A stretch of 13,053 bases of DNA from Chloroflexota bacterium (GCA_021786915.1 JAJYMP010000013.1:1-13053); one strand, 5' to 3'. Shown: positions 1 through 7,147, numbered from the stretch's first letter. A program made the numbers and translations. Notes: generated by a model from the letters alone, not told the origin.

Positions 1-74
1 GCGGCGGCTGACCCTGCCAGGCCCGCGGGCCGGCGCGGCCGGCAACGATGCTCAAGCAGGAGGCGAGGACCCGC

Positions 75-1583
75 TCAGCCCTTGCCGGCCAGCGCGAGCT
101 CCACGAGGGTCGCGTGGGCCGCGCCGGAGGCGCCGCGCGGCGCGAAGGGGTAGCGCTTGGTGTAGTAGGCGGTCCCGGCGATGTCGAGGTGGGCCCACGG
201 CACCGTGTGGAACCGGTCGAGGAACATGCCGCTCCGCACGAGCGAGCCCTCAGCCTCCCCCGAGTTCACGATGTCGCCGTAGACCGACTCCATCTCGGGT
301 GCGTAGTCGGGCACCAGCGGGAGGCGCCAGAAGCGCTCGCCGGCCCGAGCGGCCGCCGCGGCGACGTGGTCCCACCACGGGTCGGGAGAGGCGAAGGCGC
401 CGCTCACCATGTTGCCCAGCGCCCGGGCCACCGCGCCGGTGAGCGTGGCGACGTCCACGAGATGCGTCGCTCCCAGCTGCTCGGCGTAGGTCATCGCGTC
501 GCCGAGGATGAGCCGGCCCTCGGCGTCGGTGTTGATGATGTCCACCCACTTGCCGTTGAGCGCCTTGACCACGTCGCCGGGCCGCGACGAGTGGGGCCCG
601 GGCATGTTCTCCACGGCCGGCGCGACCGCCAGCATCGGCAGGCCCGGCGCGAGGCGCGAGACGGTGGCGATGGCCGCGATCACGGTGCACGCACCGGTCT
701 TGTCCATCTTCATCTCTTCCATGCGCGCGGCCGGCTTGATGCTGATGCCGCCGGAGTCGAAGCAGACCCCCTTGCCGATCAGCGCGAGCCGGCGGCCGAG
801 GCTGTCCTGGGCGCCCTCCTCGCCCGAGCGCATCACGATCATCCGCGGCGGGTTGTCGCTGCCCTTGCCGACGGCGAGGAACATGCCCATGCCCATCTCG
901 GCGGCGCGGTGCTCGTCGATGACGTCAATCGAGAGCCCGTGGGCCTCGGCGATCGCGGAGGCCTCCTCGGCCAGGACGACCGGCGTGACGTCGTTCGCGG
1001 AGCGGTTGGCGAGGCGGCGGGCGAGGTTGGCGCCCTCGCCGATGATCTGTCCGCGCTCTGCCGCGGCGACCAGCGGCGCCACGGCGCTGCCCGGTGCCGC
1101 GACCAGGATCAGCTCGTCGAGCGCCGGCGGTGCCTCATCGGTGTCCGGGCGGTAGATGGTCTTCGGCTCGAACCCGCCCTCGACGATTCCGCGCGCCGCC
1201 TGCTCTGCGGCCGTCGCCTCGTCGCCGCCCAGCCCCTTGGCGAGCGGCGCCAGCCAGACGGCCACGGAGCCCACAGACCGGCCAGCCAGGCGACGCATCG
1301 CGCTCGCGGCGACCCTGCGGGCGACCTCGAGGTCGAAGGTCTCAGCCTTGCCCGCCCACACCATGAGAACCCGCCGCACCGGCAGCTCACCCGGGGCACC
1401 GAGGGCGGCGGCGTACGCCTTCGTCCGCACCTCGCCGAACGCATTGAGCGCGCGGAGCTCGCCACCCGACCGGCGGTCGATCTCGCCGAGCTCATCGGCG
1501 AAGACCGGCTCCCCCGCGACGGGGACCACGAGGAGGTCAGCCGGAACCTCCCACGGACGAGCGGAGACAACGCGGATCTGCAC
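75..1583 (-). CDS. pepA: Leucyl aminopeptidase (M17 family)
   Basis: Cytosolic di-metal exopeptidase that removes N-terminal residues, typically leucine, during peptide turnover. From the chosen GTG (1583) the protein is 502 aa, almost the E. coli PepA length (503 aa). The metal-binding motif GKGVCFDSGG gives K271 and D276, the MKMDKTGA motif gives D294, and the signature NTDAEGRL gives D353 and E355. The catalytic pair appears as K283 and R357, so the active site is complete. The N-terminal ~150 residues form the more variable macro-like domain and the rest is the catalytic domain. A GGAGG sequence 8 nt upstream supports this start. A GTG at 1616 would add 11 residues; it lacks a Shine-Dalgarno but has CACCGT 6 nt upstream, so a leaderless longer form is possible. 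PepA proteins of some bacteria also bind DNA; nothing here tests that. The family call is very secure. Confidence 0.96.
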   Translation of the reverse strand: MQIRVVSARPWEVPADLLVVPVAGEPVFADELGEIDRRSGGELRALNAFGEVRTKAYAAALGAPGELPVRRVLMVWAGKAETFDLEVARRVAASAMRRLAGRSVGSVAVWLAPLAKGLGGDEATAAEQAARGIVEGGFEPKTIYRPDTDEAPPALDELILVAAPGSAVAPLVAAAERGQIIGEGANLARRLANRSANDVTPVVLAEEASAIAEAHGLSIDVIDEHRAAEMGMGMFLAVGKGSDNPPRMIVMRSGEEGAQDSLGRRLALIGKGVCFDSGGISIKPAARMEEMKMDKTGACTVIAAIATVSRLAPGLPMLAVAPAVENMPGPHSSRPGDVVKALNGKWVDIINTDAEGRLILGDAMTYAEQLGATHLVDVATLTGAVARALGNMVSGAFASPDPWWDHVAAAAARAGERFWRLPLVPDYAPEMESVYGDIVNSGEAEGSLVRSGMFLDRFHTVPWAHLDIAGTAYYTKRYPFAPRGASGAAHATLVELALAGKG

Positions 1584-1591
1584 GGACAGGA

Positions 1592-1596
1592 CCTCC
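1592..1596 (-). promoter_or_regulatory. Shine-Dalgarno GGAGG that fixes the pepA start
   Basis: Reads GGAGG on the minus strand, 8 nt before the GTG at 1583. It falls inside the longer reading frame beginning at 1616, so it favours the shorter product. This is one of only two clear Shine-Dalgarno sites in the window; most other genes look leaderless. Confidence 0.55.
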
Positions 1597-1656
1597 GGTC
1601 CCGAGTTCGACGGCACGCGGAAACGGTGCCGGCTTGAAGGCTGGATCGCGCTCCCG

Positions 1657-1662
1657 AGTGTA
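1657..1662 (-). promoter_or_regulatory. Possible -10 (TACACT) for pepA
   Basis: TACACT on the minus strand, about 74 nt upstream of the GTG at 1583, in the 150-183 bp gap between pepA and the next minus-strand gene. No convincing -35 is seen at normal spacing. The gap otherwise shows nothing recognisable. Confidence 0.25.
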
Positions 1663-1766
1663 CCGCCGCCCGGTGGGGCTTCCGGTCCCCGGCCCGCACC
1701 GTGCCACCATGCCGCGACGCCGCCACGCCGCAGGCCAAATCGCTCCCGGGCCGGACGGGCGACGAC

Positions 1767-2900
1767 CTACGGGGGCGGCGTGAACTGGGACGCGCCCGGC
1801 GAGGCCGCCAGCGAGGCGCCAGGCTTCGATGACCCGCCGGGGCTGCTCGGCGATCCGGAACCCGAGGCGTTGGGCGCTGTCGCGGATCCGGGTGCAAGGG
1901 AGGCGGACGGCGCGGCCGATGCCGAGGGAGCGGCAGACGGCGGGCTGGTCCCGCCCGGCGACTCGGCCGGCTGCGCCTCGATCGCCGCCGCGAGGGCGCC
2001 GCGTGCCACCTCGATGTCGATCACGGACTGGTTGAGCCCGCCGCGCGCGATGTCGCCCATGATCACCACCAGGGCCTTGTTGTCCGTCGGCAGCGCCGCC
2101 TTCGCCGCCTCCTCCGCGGCGAACGCGTTGCGGAGGTCCTTGGTCACCTTGCCCTTGGCGGCGAGCATCGCCTTGTAGAGGTTCTGGAGCGCCGTGTCGT
2201 ACGCGGCGTGACGGTCGATCCACGCCGTGAGCGTGGTGACGTCGGCGTTCTCCGCGAGGCTGTCGCGCAGCTTGGCGGCCTGGGCGAGCGTCGCCTCGGG
2301 CGCGTCGAGCAGCGCGATCGCCTGCTGGTAGCGGGCGGCCTCGCCCTGCTTCGCGGCGGCCGCGGTCTGCTGGTCATGCTTGGCGAGCAGCGCGGGCAGC
2401 ACCGACGCTGCCATGGCCCGGGCGGACAGGACGTTCCAGTCGTCCTCGAGGTTCGAGGCCAGCGCGATCGTCGCCGCCAGCTGCTGGTATCGGGCGATGG
2501 TGGCGGCCGAGACGTGGAGCCCGCCGTCGGCCCCCGTGTACGGCACCGCGGCCAGTGCCGCCTTGAGGTCGTCGCTTGCGGTGGCCACGGCGGCCAGCTG
2601 CGACGTCCCCGTCGCGAGCGTCGCGGTGAGCGCATCGGTGTTGCCCGCAACGAAGCTGACCAGCGCCTGCTTCGACGAGGTGCCCAACGCGTCGACGGCG
2701 TCCGAGAGCGCCTGGAGCCTGGCGGCCGCGGCGTCAAGGGCGGTCGCGGCCTGCTGGTCGCCGGCCCACGTGAGCTCCGGGCGGGAATTCGTGGCGGGCA
2801 CACGGTTGAGCGCGCTGGCCATGCCGGCCCCGCCGAGCGCGACGGCGATCGCGATCGCCAACCACGCCAGCGCGACGACCAGACGACGGAGCCTTCTCAC
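1767..2900 (-). CDS. Secreted or membrane-anchored helical protein of unknown function
   Basis: I do not recognise a family for this 377-aa protein. It begins MRRLRRLVVALAW: a basic N-region followed by a hydrophobic stretch (about residues 8-27) ending near ASA, a signal peptide or single membrane anchor. Residues ~40-310 are rich in Ala, Leu, Gln and Asp with heptad-like spacing, suggesting a helical bundle or coiled coil outside the membrane. The last ~65 residues are a disordered tail of Ser, Pro, Ala and Gly. There is no cysteine, so it is not a lipoprotein. The start is GTG, with TACGCT 7 nt upstream as in a leaderless mRNA. It lies between pepA and the SDR gene on the same strand, with 75 bp or more on each side, so the context gives no functional clue. 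The strong downstream ORF, matching codon bias and start signal make it a real gene. Confidence 0.8.
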   Translation of the reverse strand: MRRLRRLVVALAWLAIAIAVALGGAGMASALNRVPATNSRPELTWAGDQQAATALDAAAARLQALSDAVDALGTSSKQALVSFVAGNTDALTATLATGTSQLAAVATASDDLKAALAAVPYTGADGGLHVSAATIARYQQLAATIALASNLEDDWNVLSARAMAASVLPALLAKHDQQTAAAAKQGEAARYQQAIALLDAPEATLAQAAKLRDSLAENADVTTLTAWIDRHAAYDTALQNLYKAMLAAKGKVTKDLRNAFAAEEAAKAALPTDNKALVVIMGDIARGGLNQSVIDIEVARGALAAAIEAQPAESPGGTSPPSAAPSASAAPSASLAPGSATAPNASGSGSPSSPGGSSKPGASLAASPGASQFTPPP

Positions 2901-2907
2901 GCCGGGC

Positions 2908-2913
2908 AGCGTA
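2908..2913 (-). promoter_or_regulatory. -10 element TACGCT (leaderless start)
   Basis: TACGCT on the minus strand ends 7 nt before the GTG at 2900. This spacing would put transcription start at or within a base or two of the start codon. No -35-like hexamer is visible 17 bp upstream. Confidence 0.5.
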
Positions 2914-2975
2914 GCCGGTCGGTGGCCGCGGCGCGCTCCGGGGCCGCCCCGAACCGGGGCGTCAGGACCTGCGGG

Positions 2976-3917
2976 TCAGCCCGGCTCCTGGTCCTTGAGC
3001 CGGCGCCGCAGGTGCGTGAGCCCGCCCTCCATCGGCCGCGGGTCGAAGCCGAAGCCGGCGCGGACGCTGTCGAGGGGGCCGATGTTGTCGTGCCGGAGCT
3101 GGCGGAGCTGGTCCGTGGCCACCGGGAACGGCGCCCGCACCGCCTCCGCGGCGCCCGCGACGGCCCGGATCACGGCCACCGGCATCGGCATGAGCAGGCG
3201 CCGGGCGCCCATCCCGCGGAGGACCTCCTCGACGATCTCGCGGTACGTCCAGTAGCGCGGCCCGCCGAGCAGCAGCTCCCGGCCCACGTACGCGTCGTCG
3301 CCGAGCGCCATCACGCACGCCCGGGCGAGGTCCTCGATCGCGAGGGGCTGGAACCGCGCCTTGCCGCTGCCGGTGATGGGCACGATCCCAGGCGACATCC
3401 GGACGAGGCCCGCGAGCAGGTTGAAGAACCCGTCGCGCGGTCCGAACAGCAGCGACGGCGCGAGGATCGTCGGGCGCAGCCCGCTGTCGCGGACGATCGC
3501 CATCGCCTTCGCCTTGGAGCTCCCGTAGTGGAGGTCCGGCTCGTCGGTCACGCCCAGCGCCCCCAGGTGGACCAGCCGTTCGACCCCGGCCGCCCGCATG
3601 GCGGCGACCACGTTGCGGGTGCCCTCGGTGTTGACGAGGCGCAGGGTCTCGCCGCCGTCCCAGTCGCGCGCGATCGCGGCCAGGTGCACCACCGCGTCCA
3701 CCCCGACGAGCGCGGCGGGCAGCGTCCCGGGCTTGGTGACGTCGCCCCGCCGCACCTCCACCCGTTCGCGCTGCGCGGCGGGCAGGCGGCGGACCACCTG
3801 CGCGCCGGCCTCGTCGTCGCGAACCAGCGCGACCACGCTGTGGCCGGCGTCGAGCAGGGCCGGGACGACGTGGCTGCCGACGAAGCCGTTGGCGCCGGTG
3901 ACGAGGGCGGTCTTCAT
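2976..3917 (-). CDS. NAD(P)-binding epimerase-like SDR (NDUFA9-type)
   Basis: A 313-aa atypical/extended short-chain dehydrogenase. The N-terminus MKTALVTGANGFVGSHV carries the Rossmann loop G8-x-x-G11-x-x-G14, and YGSSK supplies Y131 and K135 of the YxxxK motif. Downstream, RPTILAPSLLFGPRD and a FQPLAIEDLA segment are typical of the group annotated as complex I NDUFA9-like proteins or NAD-dependent epimerases. A nucleotide-sugar or quinone-related role is possible, but the substrate cannot be read from sequence. The ATG at 3917 is preferred over an in-frame start at 3980: the Rossmann strand begins directly after it, and TATGCT lies 7 nt upstream. The gene is divergent from the adenosine deaminase gene, with 85 bp between their starts, so the two may share a control region. 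The SDR family is certain; the subfamily is likely. Confidence 0.88.
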   Translation of the reverse strand: MKTALVTGANGFVGSHVVPALLDAGHSVVALVRDDEAGAQVVRRLPAAQRERVEVRRGDVTKPGTLPAALVGVDAVVHLAAIARDWDGGETLRLVNTEGTRNVVAAMRAAGVERLVHLGALGVTDEPDLHYGSSKAKAMAIVRDSGLRPTILAPSLLFGPRDGFFNLLAGLVRMSPGIVPITGSGKARFQPLAIEDLARACVMALGDDAYVGRELLLGGPRYWTYREIVEEVLRGMGARRLLMPMPVAVIRAVAGAAEAVRAPFPVATDQLRQLRHDNIGPLDSVRAGFGFDPRPMEGGLTHLRRRLKDQEPG

Positions 3918-3924
3918 GGCGCAC

Positions 3925-3930
3925 AGCATA
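3925..3930 (-). promoter_or_regulatory. -10 element TATGCT (leaderless start)
   Basis: TATGCT on the minus strand, 7 nt before the ATG at 3917 of the SDR gene. It supports that ATG as both transcription and translation start. No good -35 at 16-18 bp. Confidence 0.55.
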
Positions 3931-3990
3931 AACTGGCTACTCCAAACGCGCACGATATCGGAACGCCGCATGCGCGCCACGCGCGCGGCC

Positions 3991-3996
3991 TACCAT
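3991..3996 (+). promoter_or_regulatory. -10 element TACCAT (leaderless start)
   Basis: TACCAT, then 6 nt, then the ATG at 4003 of the adenosine deaminase gene. It belongs to the recurring TANNNT-6/7-start pattern of this window. There is no recognisable -35. Confidence 0.55.
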
Positions 3997-4002
3997 CTCC
4001 TC

Positions 4003-5064
4003 ATGAGCCACCTGGACCCCCGGACCTTGCGCGCCCTGGCGGGCGCGATGCCCAAGGCGGAGCTCCATCTGCACCTCGACGGCTCGCTGCGCGCCGAGAC
4101 CGCACTCGACATCGCTCGGTCGCGGGGCGTGGACGCGCCGCGCACCTACGCCGGGATGCGGGCGGTGCTCGTGGGCCCGGAGCAGTCCGATGACCAGGCC
4201 GCGCTGCTGCTCGCCTTCGACCTGCCGATCGCGCTGATGCAGGACGCCGAGGCGCTCGAGCGGCTCGCCGCCGATCTGGTCGAGGACAAGGCCGCCGACC
4301 GCGTGCGCTACGCGGAGATCCGCTGGGCGCCGCTCCTCCACACGGACCGAGGGCTCGCCGGGCGCAAGGTGGTCGAGGCCGTGGCGCGGGGTGCCGCGCA
4401 GGCGGCGGCCGGTCGCGACATCGAGGTCCGCCTGATCGCCACCCTCATGCGCAGCCATGCGCCGGAGCGGAACCTCGCGTTCATCGCGGACATGGAGGCG
4501 CACGGCATCCCCGAGAACCTCGTCGCGGTCGACCTCGCCGGGCAGGAGGCGCGGTTCCCCGACCCGGAGCTGCACCGGGCGGCCATCGAGCTCGCCCGCT
4601 CGATCGGGCTCCACGTGACGGTCCACGCCGGCGAGTGGGGCGGCGCGGCGCAGGTGCGGCGGGCGCTGGCGCTCGACCCCGAGCGGATCGCGCACGGCCC
4701 GCTGGCCATCGACGACCCGACGCTCGTCGCCGAGCTGATCGCCCGCGGCACCTGGCTCGACCTCTGCCCCACCTCCAACGTGCAGGCGAGCATCGTCCCC
4801 ACGCTCGACGCGCATCCGCTCCGCCGGCTCCTGCACGCCGGCGTGCCCGTGACGCTCAACACCGACGACCTCACGGTCTCCGACGTCACCCTGACCGAGG
4901 AGTACGTGCGCGCCGTGGAGCGGATCGGGCTGACCGTGCCCGAGCTGTGGTCGATCGACCTCGCGGCGCTCGAAGCGGCCTTCTGCGACGCGGCGACGAG
5001 GCAGCGGCTCGGGCTCGAGTTCCGCGCGTGGGCGGCGAGCGTGCCGGAGCTGACGGGCGACTGA
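4003..5064 (+). CDS. add: Adenosine deaminase family protein
   Basis: A zinc-dependent purine deaminase of the amidohydrolase superfamily, 353 aa, the usual length for this family. Key residues are all present: HLHLDGS (H22, H24 metal ligands), VDLAGQE, HAGE (H208 metal ligand, E211 catalytic), RIAHG, CPTSN, and NTDD (D288 metal ligand, D289 substrate contact). The expected reaction is adenosine or deoxyadenosine to inosine or deoxyinosine plus ammonia, in purine salvage. Close relatives in GC-rich bacteria act on adenine or aminodeoxyfutalosine (menaquinone pathway), and these cannot be excluded by motifs alone. The ATG at 4003 is chosen because MPKAELHLHLDG follows at the normal distance and TACCAT lies 6 nt upstream; longer in-frame starts extend into the neighbouring SDR gene. 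It converges on the HAD gene, 34 bp away. Confidence 0.93.
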   Translation: MSHLDPRTLRALAGAMPKAELHLHLDGSLRAETALDIARSRGVDAPRTYAGMRAVLVGPEQSDDQAALLLAFDLPIALMQDAEALERLAADLVEDKAADRVRYAEIRWAPLLHTDRGLAGRKVVEAVARGAAQAAAGRDIEVRLIATLMRSHAPERNLAFIADMEAHGIPENLVAVDLAGQEARFPDPELHRAAIELARSIGLHVTVHAGEWGGAAQVRRALALDPERIAHGPLAIDDPTLVAELIARGTWLDLCPTSNVQASIVPTLDAHPLRRLLHAGVPVTLNTDDLTVSDVTLTEEYVRAVERIGLTVPELWSIDLAALEAAFCDAATRQRLGLEFRAWAASVPELTGD

Positions 5065-5071
5065 ACGGCGA

Positions 5072-5102
5072 CTGACGGCCGGCGGCGCGCTTCGGCCGTC
5101 AG
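5072..5102. terminator. Bidirectional terminator-like hairpin between convergent genes
   Basis: A 10-bp perfect inverted repeat, CTGACGGCCG (5072-5081) and CGGCCGTCAG (5093-5102), with an 11-nt loop. It starts 8 bases after the adenosine deaminase stop, and the right arm overlaps the HAD stop codon (5099-5101, minus strand). The position fits a terminator shared by both genes. There is no clear U-tract, so it may act as a 3'-end stabiliser instead. Confidence 0.6.
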
Positions 5103-5941
5103 GCCTCGGCCAGCTCCCGCAGCGCGGCCTCGAGCTCGGGCGCGTCGGCGGCCACGCAGTCGGGGCGCTGGTCGGGCGGGATGAGCTCGGCCATCGCGCG
5201 CGTCGTGACGCCGGTCAACATCAGGATCGTGCGCGCGCCCACGGCCCTGCCCGCCGCCACGTCGGTCAGCGCGTCGCCGATCATCACCGCCTTGCGGACG
5301 TCCGCGCCGACGAGGCGGGCGCCGGCCTCGAGCAGGTACGGCCCCGGCTTGCCGATCACCACCTGCGGCTCTGCTCGGGCCGCCGTCGCCACCGCCGCGA
5401 CCACCGAGCCCGCCCCGGGCCGGAACCCCTGCGCGGTCGGGTAGACCGGGTCTCGATTCGTGGCCACGAAGGAGGCGCCGGCGCGGATGCAGTCGGCCGC
5501 CGCGGCGACGCGCAGGTACGACATCTGCGGGTCCAGGCCCACCACCACCGCATCGGGGTGCCCCGCGGCCGCCCAGCCGTCGATCCGCTCCTCGTGCATC
5601 CGGGTGGCTGCGTGGCCGACCGTGACGACGTCGAAGCCGGCCTCGCGCAGCTCGCGCTCGAGCCCGGACGCGCCCACGGCGAGCACGCGGCGCACGGTCG
5701 GCAGGTGGTCGTGGATCCACACGGCGGCGGCGCTCGCGGACGTGACCACGCGGTCCGGGCCGACGGGGGCTCCGTGGCTCGCGAGCCGGGGCAGGTAGTC
5801 GGCGCTGAAGGCCATCGCGTTGTTCGTGACGTACACCACGTCGTCGCCGGCCGCCACCCGGGCGGTCAGCACCGACGGCACGCCGGGCACCGTCTCGGTG
5901 CTGCGGTAGACGACGCCATCAAGGTCAACAAGCAGGAGCAC
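5099..5941 (-). CDS. HAD-IIA family phosphatase (NagD/phosphoglycolate phosphatase-like)
   Basis: A 280-aa class IIA haloacid-dehalogenase hydrolase. Motif I is DLDGVVY with nucleophile D6 and general acid D8. Motif II is VTNNA (T39-N40-N41), typical of NagD and PGP-like enzymes. The conserved lysine is K198 in GKPGPYL, and the metal-binding motif is GDALTD (D223, D227). The C2 cap lies between residues ~70 and 180. The enzyme is expected to remove phosphate from a small metabolite such as a nucleotide, sugar phosphate or 2-phosphoglycolate in the cytosol; the substrate is not determinable. The start is GTG at 5941, directly before the motif-I strand LLLVDLDG, with TAGCAT 6 nt upstream. It is divergent from the NYN gene and convergent with the deaminase gene, so it is probably transcribed alone. 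Confidence 0.92.
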   Translation of the reverse strand: MLLLVDLDGVVYRSTETVPGVPSVLTARVAAGDDVVYVTNNAMAFSADYLPRLASHGAPVGPDRVVTSASAAAVWIHDHLPTVRRVLAVGASGLERELREAGFDVVTVGHAATRMHEERIDGWAAAGHPDAVVVGLDPQMSYLRVAAAADCIRAGASFVATNRDPVYPTAQGFRPGAGSVVAAVATAARAEPQVVIGKPGPYLLEAGARLVGADVRKAVMIGDALTDVAAGRAVGARTILMLTGVTTRAMAELIPPDQRPDCVAADAPELEAALRELAEA

Positions 5942-5947
5942 GGACCG

Positions 5948-5953
5948 ATGCTA
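5948..5953 (-). promoter_or_regulatory. -10 element TAGCAT for the HAD gene
   Basis: TAGCAT on the minus strand, 6 nt before the GTG at 5941. It shares bases 5952-5953 with the -10 hexamer of the divergent NYN gene on the plus strand. Confidence 0.55.
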
Positions 5954-5957
5954 CCGT
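5952..5957 (+). promoter_or_regulatory. -10 element TACCGT for the NYN gene
   Basis: TACCGT, 6 nt, then the ATG at 5964. It overlaps the opposing -10 of the HAD gene by two bases, so any upstream promoter contacts lie inside the HAD coding sequence. Confidence 0.55.
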
Positions 5958-5963
5958 CTGCCC

Positions 5964-6575
5964 ATGCCCACAGCCCCCCGAACCCCGCTCGACGACACCG
6001 ACCGCCTGATCGTCGACGGCACCAACATGCTCCGCCGGATCGGCCCGACGGCGCCGGCGTCGACGATCGTCGGTCGCATCCGCGCCGCGGTCCCGCTCAC
6101 GATCGCCATCGAGCTCGTGTTCGACGGGGTCGGCCACGGGGTGAACGGACGGCTGGCCCAGGCGATGCGGGTGCGCTACTCGGGACGCCGGACGGCCGAC
6201 GAGGCGATCCTCGACCTCGTGGGCGACGTGGCGACGGGCGGCCCCGGGCCGCTGGTGGCGGCGCGGACCCTGGTCGTCACCGACGACCGCGCCCTGCGGC
6301 TCGCGCTCGCGGCGCGGGGCGCGCGGACGGCGGGCGTGGCCTGGCTGCTCGGCCGGATCCAGGTCGCCGCGGTGGGGTATCCGGCGGGTCGGCGCTCCTC
6401 GTCGATCGGCTCGGGGCGGCCGCCGACGGTCCTCGGGAGTACCGGCGTCGGCCCGGAGTCGGGCAAGGACGAGGCCGACGCCCGACCGGGCTGGAAGCCG
6501 GGTCGCGGCGCCACCTCGAAGACGGGCACGCCCAAGCGCGTCGCGCGACATCGGCGGCATCCGCGCCAGCCCTGA
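5964..6575 (+). CDS. NYN/PIN-like (YacP-type) ribonuclease domain protein with basic tail
   Basis: A 203-aa protein. Residues ~13-130 match the NYN (YacP-like) nuclease pattern in motif order: RLIVDGTNML (D18, N21), an ELVFDG strand (D54), RTADEAI (D79, E80) and LVVTDDRALR (D107, D108). These acidic residues would form a metal-dependent RNase centre. The C-terminal ~60 residues (Gly, Ser, Arg, Lys, Pro; ending in RHRRHPRQP) look disordered and strongly basic, which would suit RNA or ribosome binding. Family members act in RNA processing or decay; the target of this one is unknown. ATG 5964 is supported by TACCGT 6 nt upstream. The gene is divergent from the HAD gene. Domain assignment is by motif and order only, so it is likely but not certain. 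Confidence 0.8.
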   Translation: MPTAPRTPLDDTDRLIVDGTNMLRRIGPTAPASTIVGRIRAAVPLTIAIELVFDGVGHGVNGRLAQAMRVRYSGRRTADEAILDLVGDVATGGPGPLVAARTLVVTDDRALRLALAARGARTAGVAWLLGRIQVAAVGYPAGRRSSSIGSGRPPTVLGSTGVGPESGKDEADARPGWKPGRGATSKTGTPKRVARHRRHPRQP

Positions 6576-6627
6576 CCACGCGGATGAGCCACGCACGGCT
6601 TGTTCCGCGCGGATGTTCCGTTTCGCG

Positions 6628-6654
6628 GGCCGGCCGAATCTCCCTTTCCCGGCC
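6628..6654 (+). terminator. Possible terminator hairpin after the NYN gene
   Basis: GGCCGG (6628-6633) pairs with CCGGCC (6649-6654) across a 15-nt loop. The stem can be extended by CGC/GCG with one bulged G. It lies 52 bases beyond the NYN stop and just before the next promoter. There is no U-tract, and GC-rich chance pairing is possible. Confidence 0.3.
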
Positions 6655-6661
6655 GCGCTGT

Positions 6662-6667
6662 TAGGAT
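6662..6667 (+). promoter_or_regulatory. -10 element TAGGAT (leaderless start)
   Basis: TAGGAT, then 6 nt, then GTG at 6674. It fits the window-wide leaderless pattern and supports GTG rather than a downstream codon as the start of the zinc-ribbon protein gene. Confidence 0.55.
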
Positions 6668-6673
6668 GCGCGC

Positions 6674-7147
6674 GTGATCCTTGACCAGCTCAACCAGTTC
6701 TGGACGGGCGTGCTGCAGTTCCTCGCCCTGATCGTGACGCCCGACTGGGGCAAGCTCATCGTCGTGATCCCGGTGCTCCTCGCCCTGGCGGTGGTCGGCC
6801 CGATCATCACCATCCTGGTGCTCGCATGGCTCCGGTACGGTGTCGTCCGCCCGCGCCGCCACGTCCGCTTCGCCGACAGCCGGCGCCCCGCCGAACTCGA
6901 CGCGGCCGGCCAGCCCGTCTACCCGTCGGGCGAGCCGTACTCCCCCACCGAGCGGATGGTCTACGAGCCGTGGGCAACGCGCTCCGTATCGGGCGAGGCG
7001 CTGGTCGTCGCCTGCCCCAAGTGCGGGCTGGTCCGCAGCGCCGAGCGCGAGACGTGCGGCAATTGTGGCCTGTCGTTCCACCTCAAGCCTGTCGTGCGCT
7101 CGAGCGGCGCCGCCAATCGTCCCTCCGGCGGTGCAGCGGCTGCCTGA
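6674..7147 (+). CDS. Membrane-anchored zinc-ribbon protein
   Basis: A 157-aa protein of unknown function. A hydrophobic segment at about residues 10-22 and a stronger membrane helix at about 28-53 are followed by a basic RYGVVRPRRHVRF stretch that predicts the remainder faces the cytosol. The C-terminal half carries a zinc ribbon of two CxxC knuckles: CPKC (C114, C117) and CGNC (C128, C131). The region between, rich in Pro, Tyr and Ser, is probably unstructured, as is the Ala/Gly/Ser tail. The gene starts with GTG. ccsB begins 90 bp downstream on the same strand with no promoter of its own that I can see, so the two may be co-transcribed. A role in cytochrome or redox assembly is therefore a guess from context only. 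Confidence 0.8.
   Translation: MILDQLNQFWTGVLQFLALIVTPDWGKLIVVIPVLLALAVVGPIITILVLAWLRYGVVRPRRHVRFADSRRPAELDAAGQPVYPSGEPYSPTERMVYEPWATRSVSGEALVVACPKCGLVRSAERETCGNCGLSFHLKPVVRSSGAANRPSGGAAAA

Noticed and set aside
1..74. Start of a further minus-strand gene downstream of pepA
   Set aside because: An open frame from a TTG is possible, but there is no Shine-Dalgarno or TANNNT and too little sequence to support it. I see nothing else in these bases.
2962..3924. Alternative minus-strand frame over the SDR gene
   Set aside because: Extreme Arg/Gly/Ala composition; the other frame has the Rossmann loop and YxxxK.
48..4193. Long open frames antisense to pepA (48-1637 +) and to the hypothetical and SDR genes (2208-4193 +)
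   Set aside because: Rich in Arg, Gly, His and Ala with no recognisable motif, lying opposite genes with full catalytic signatures. They arise from G/C-rich third positions.
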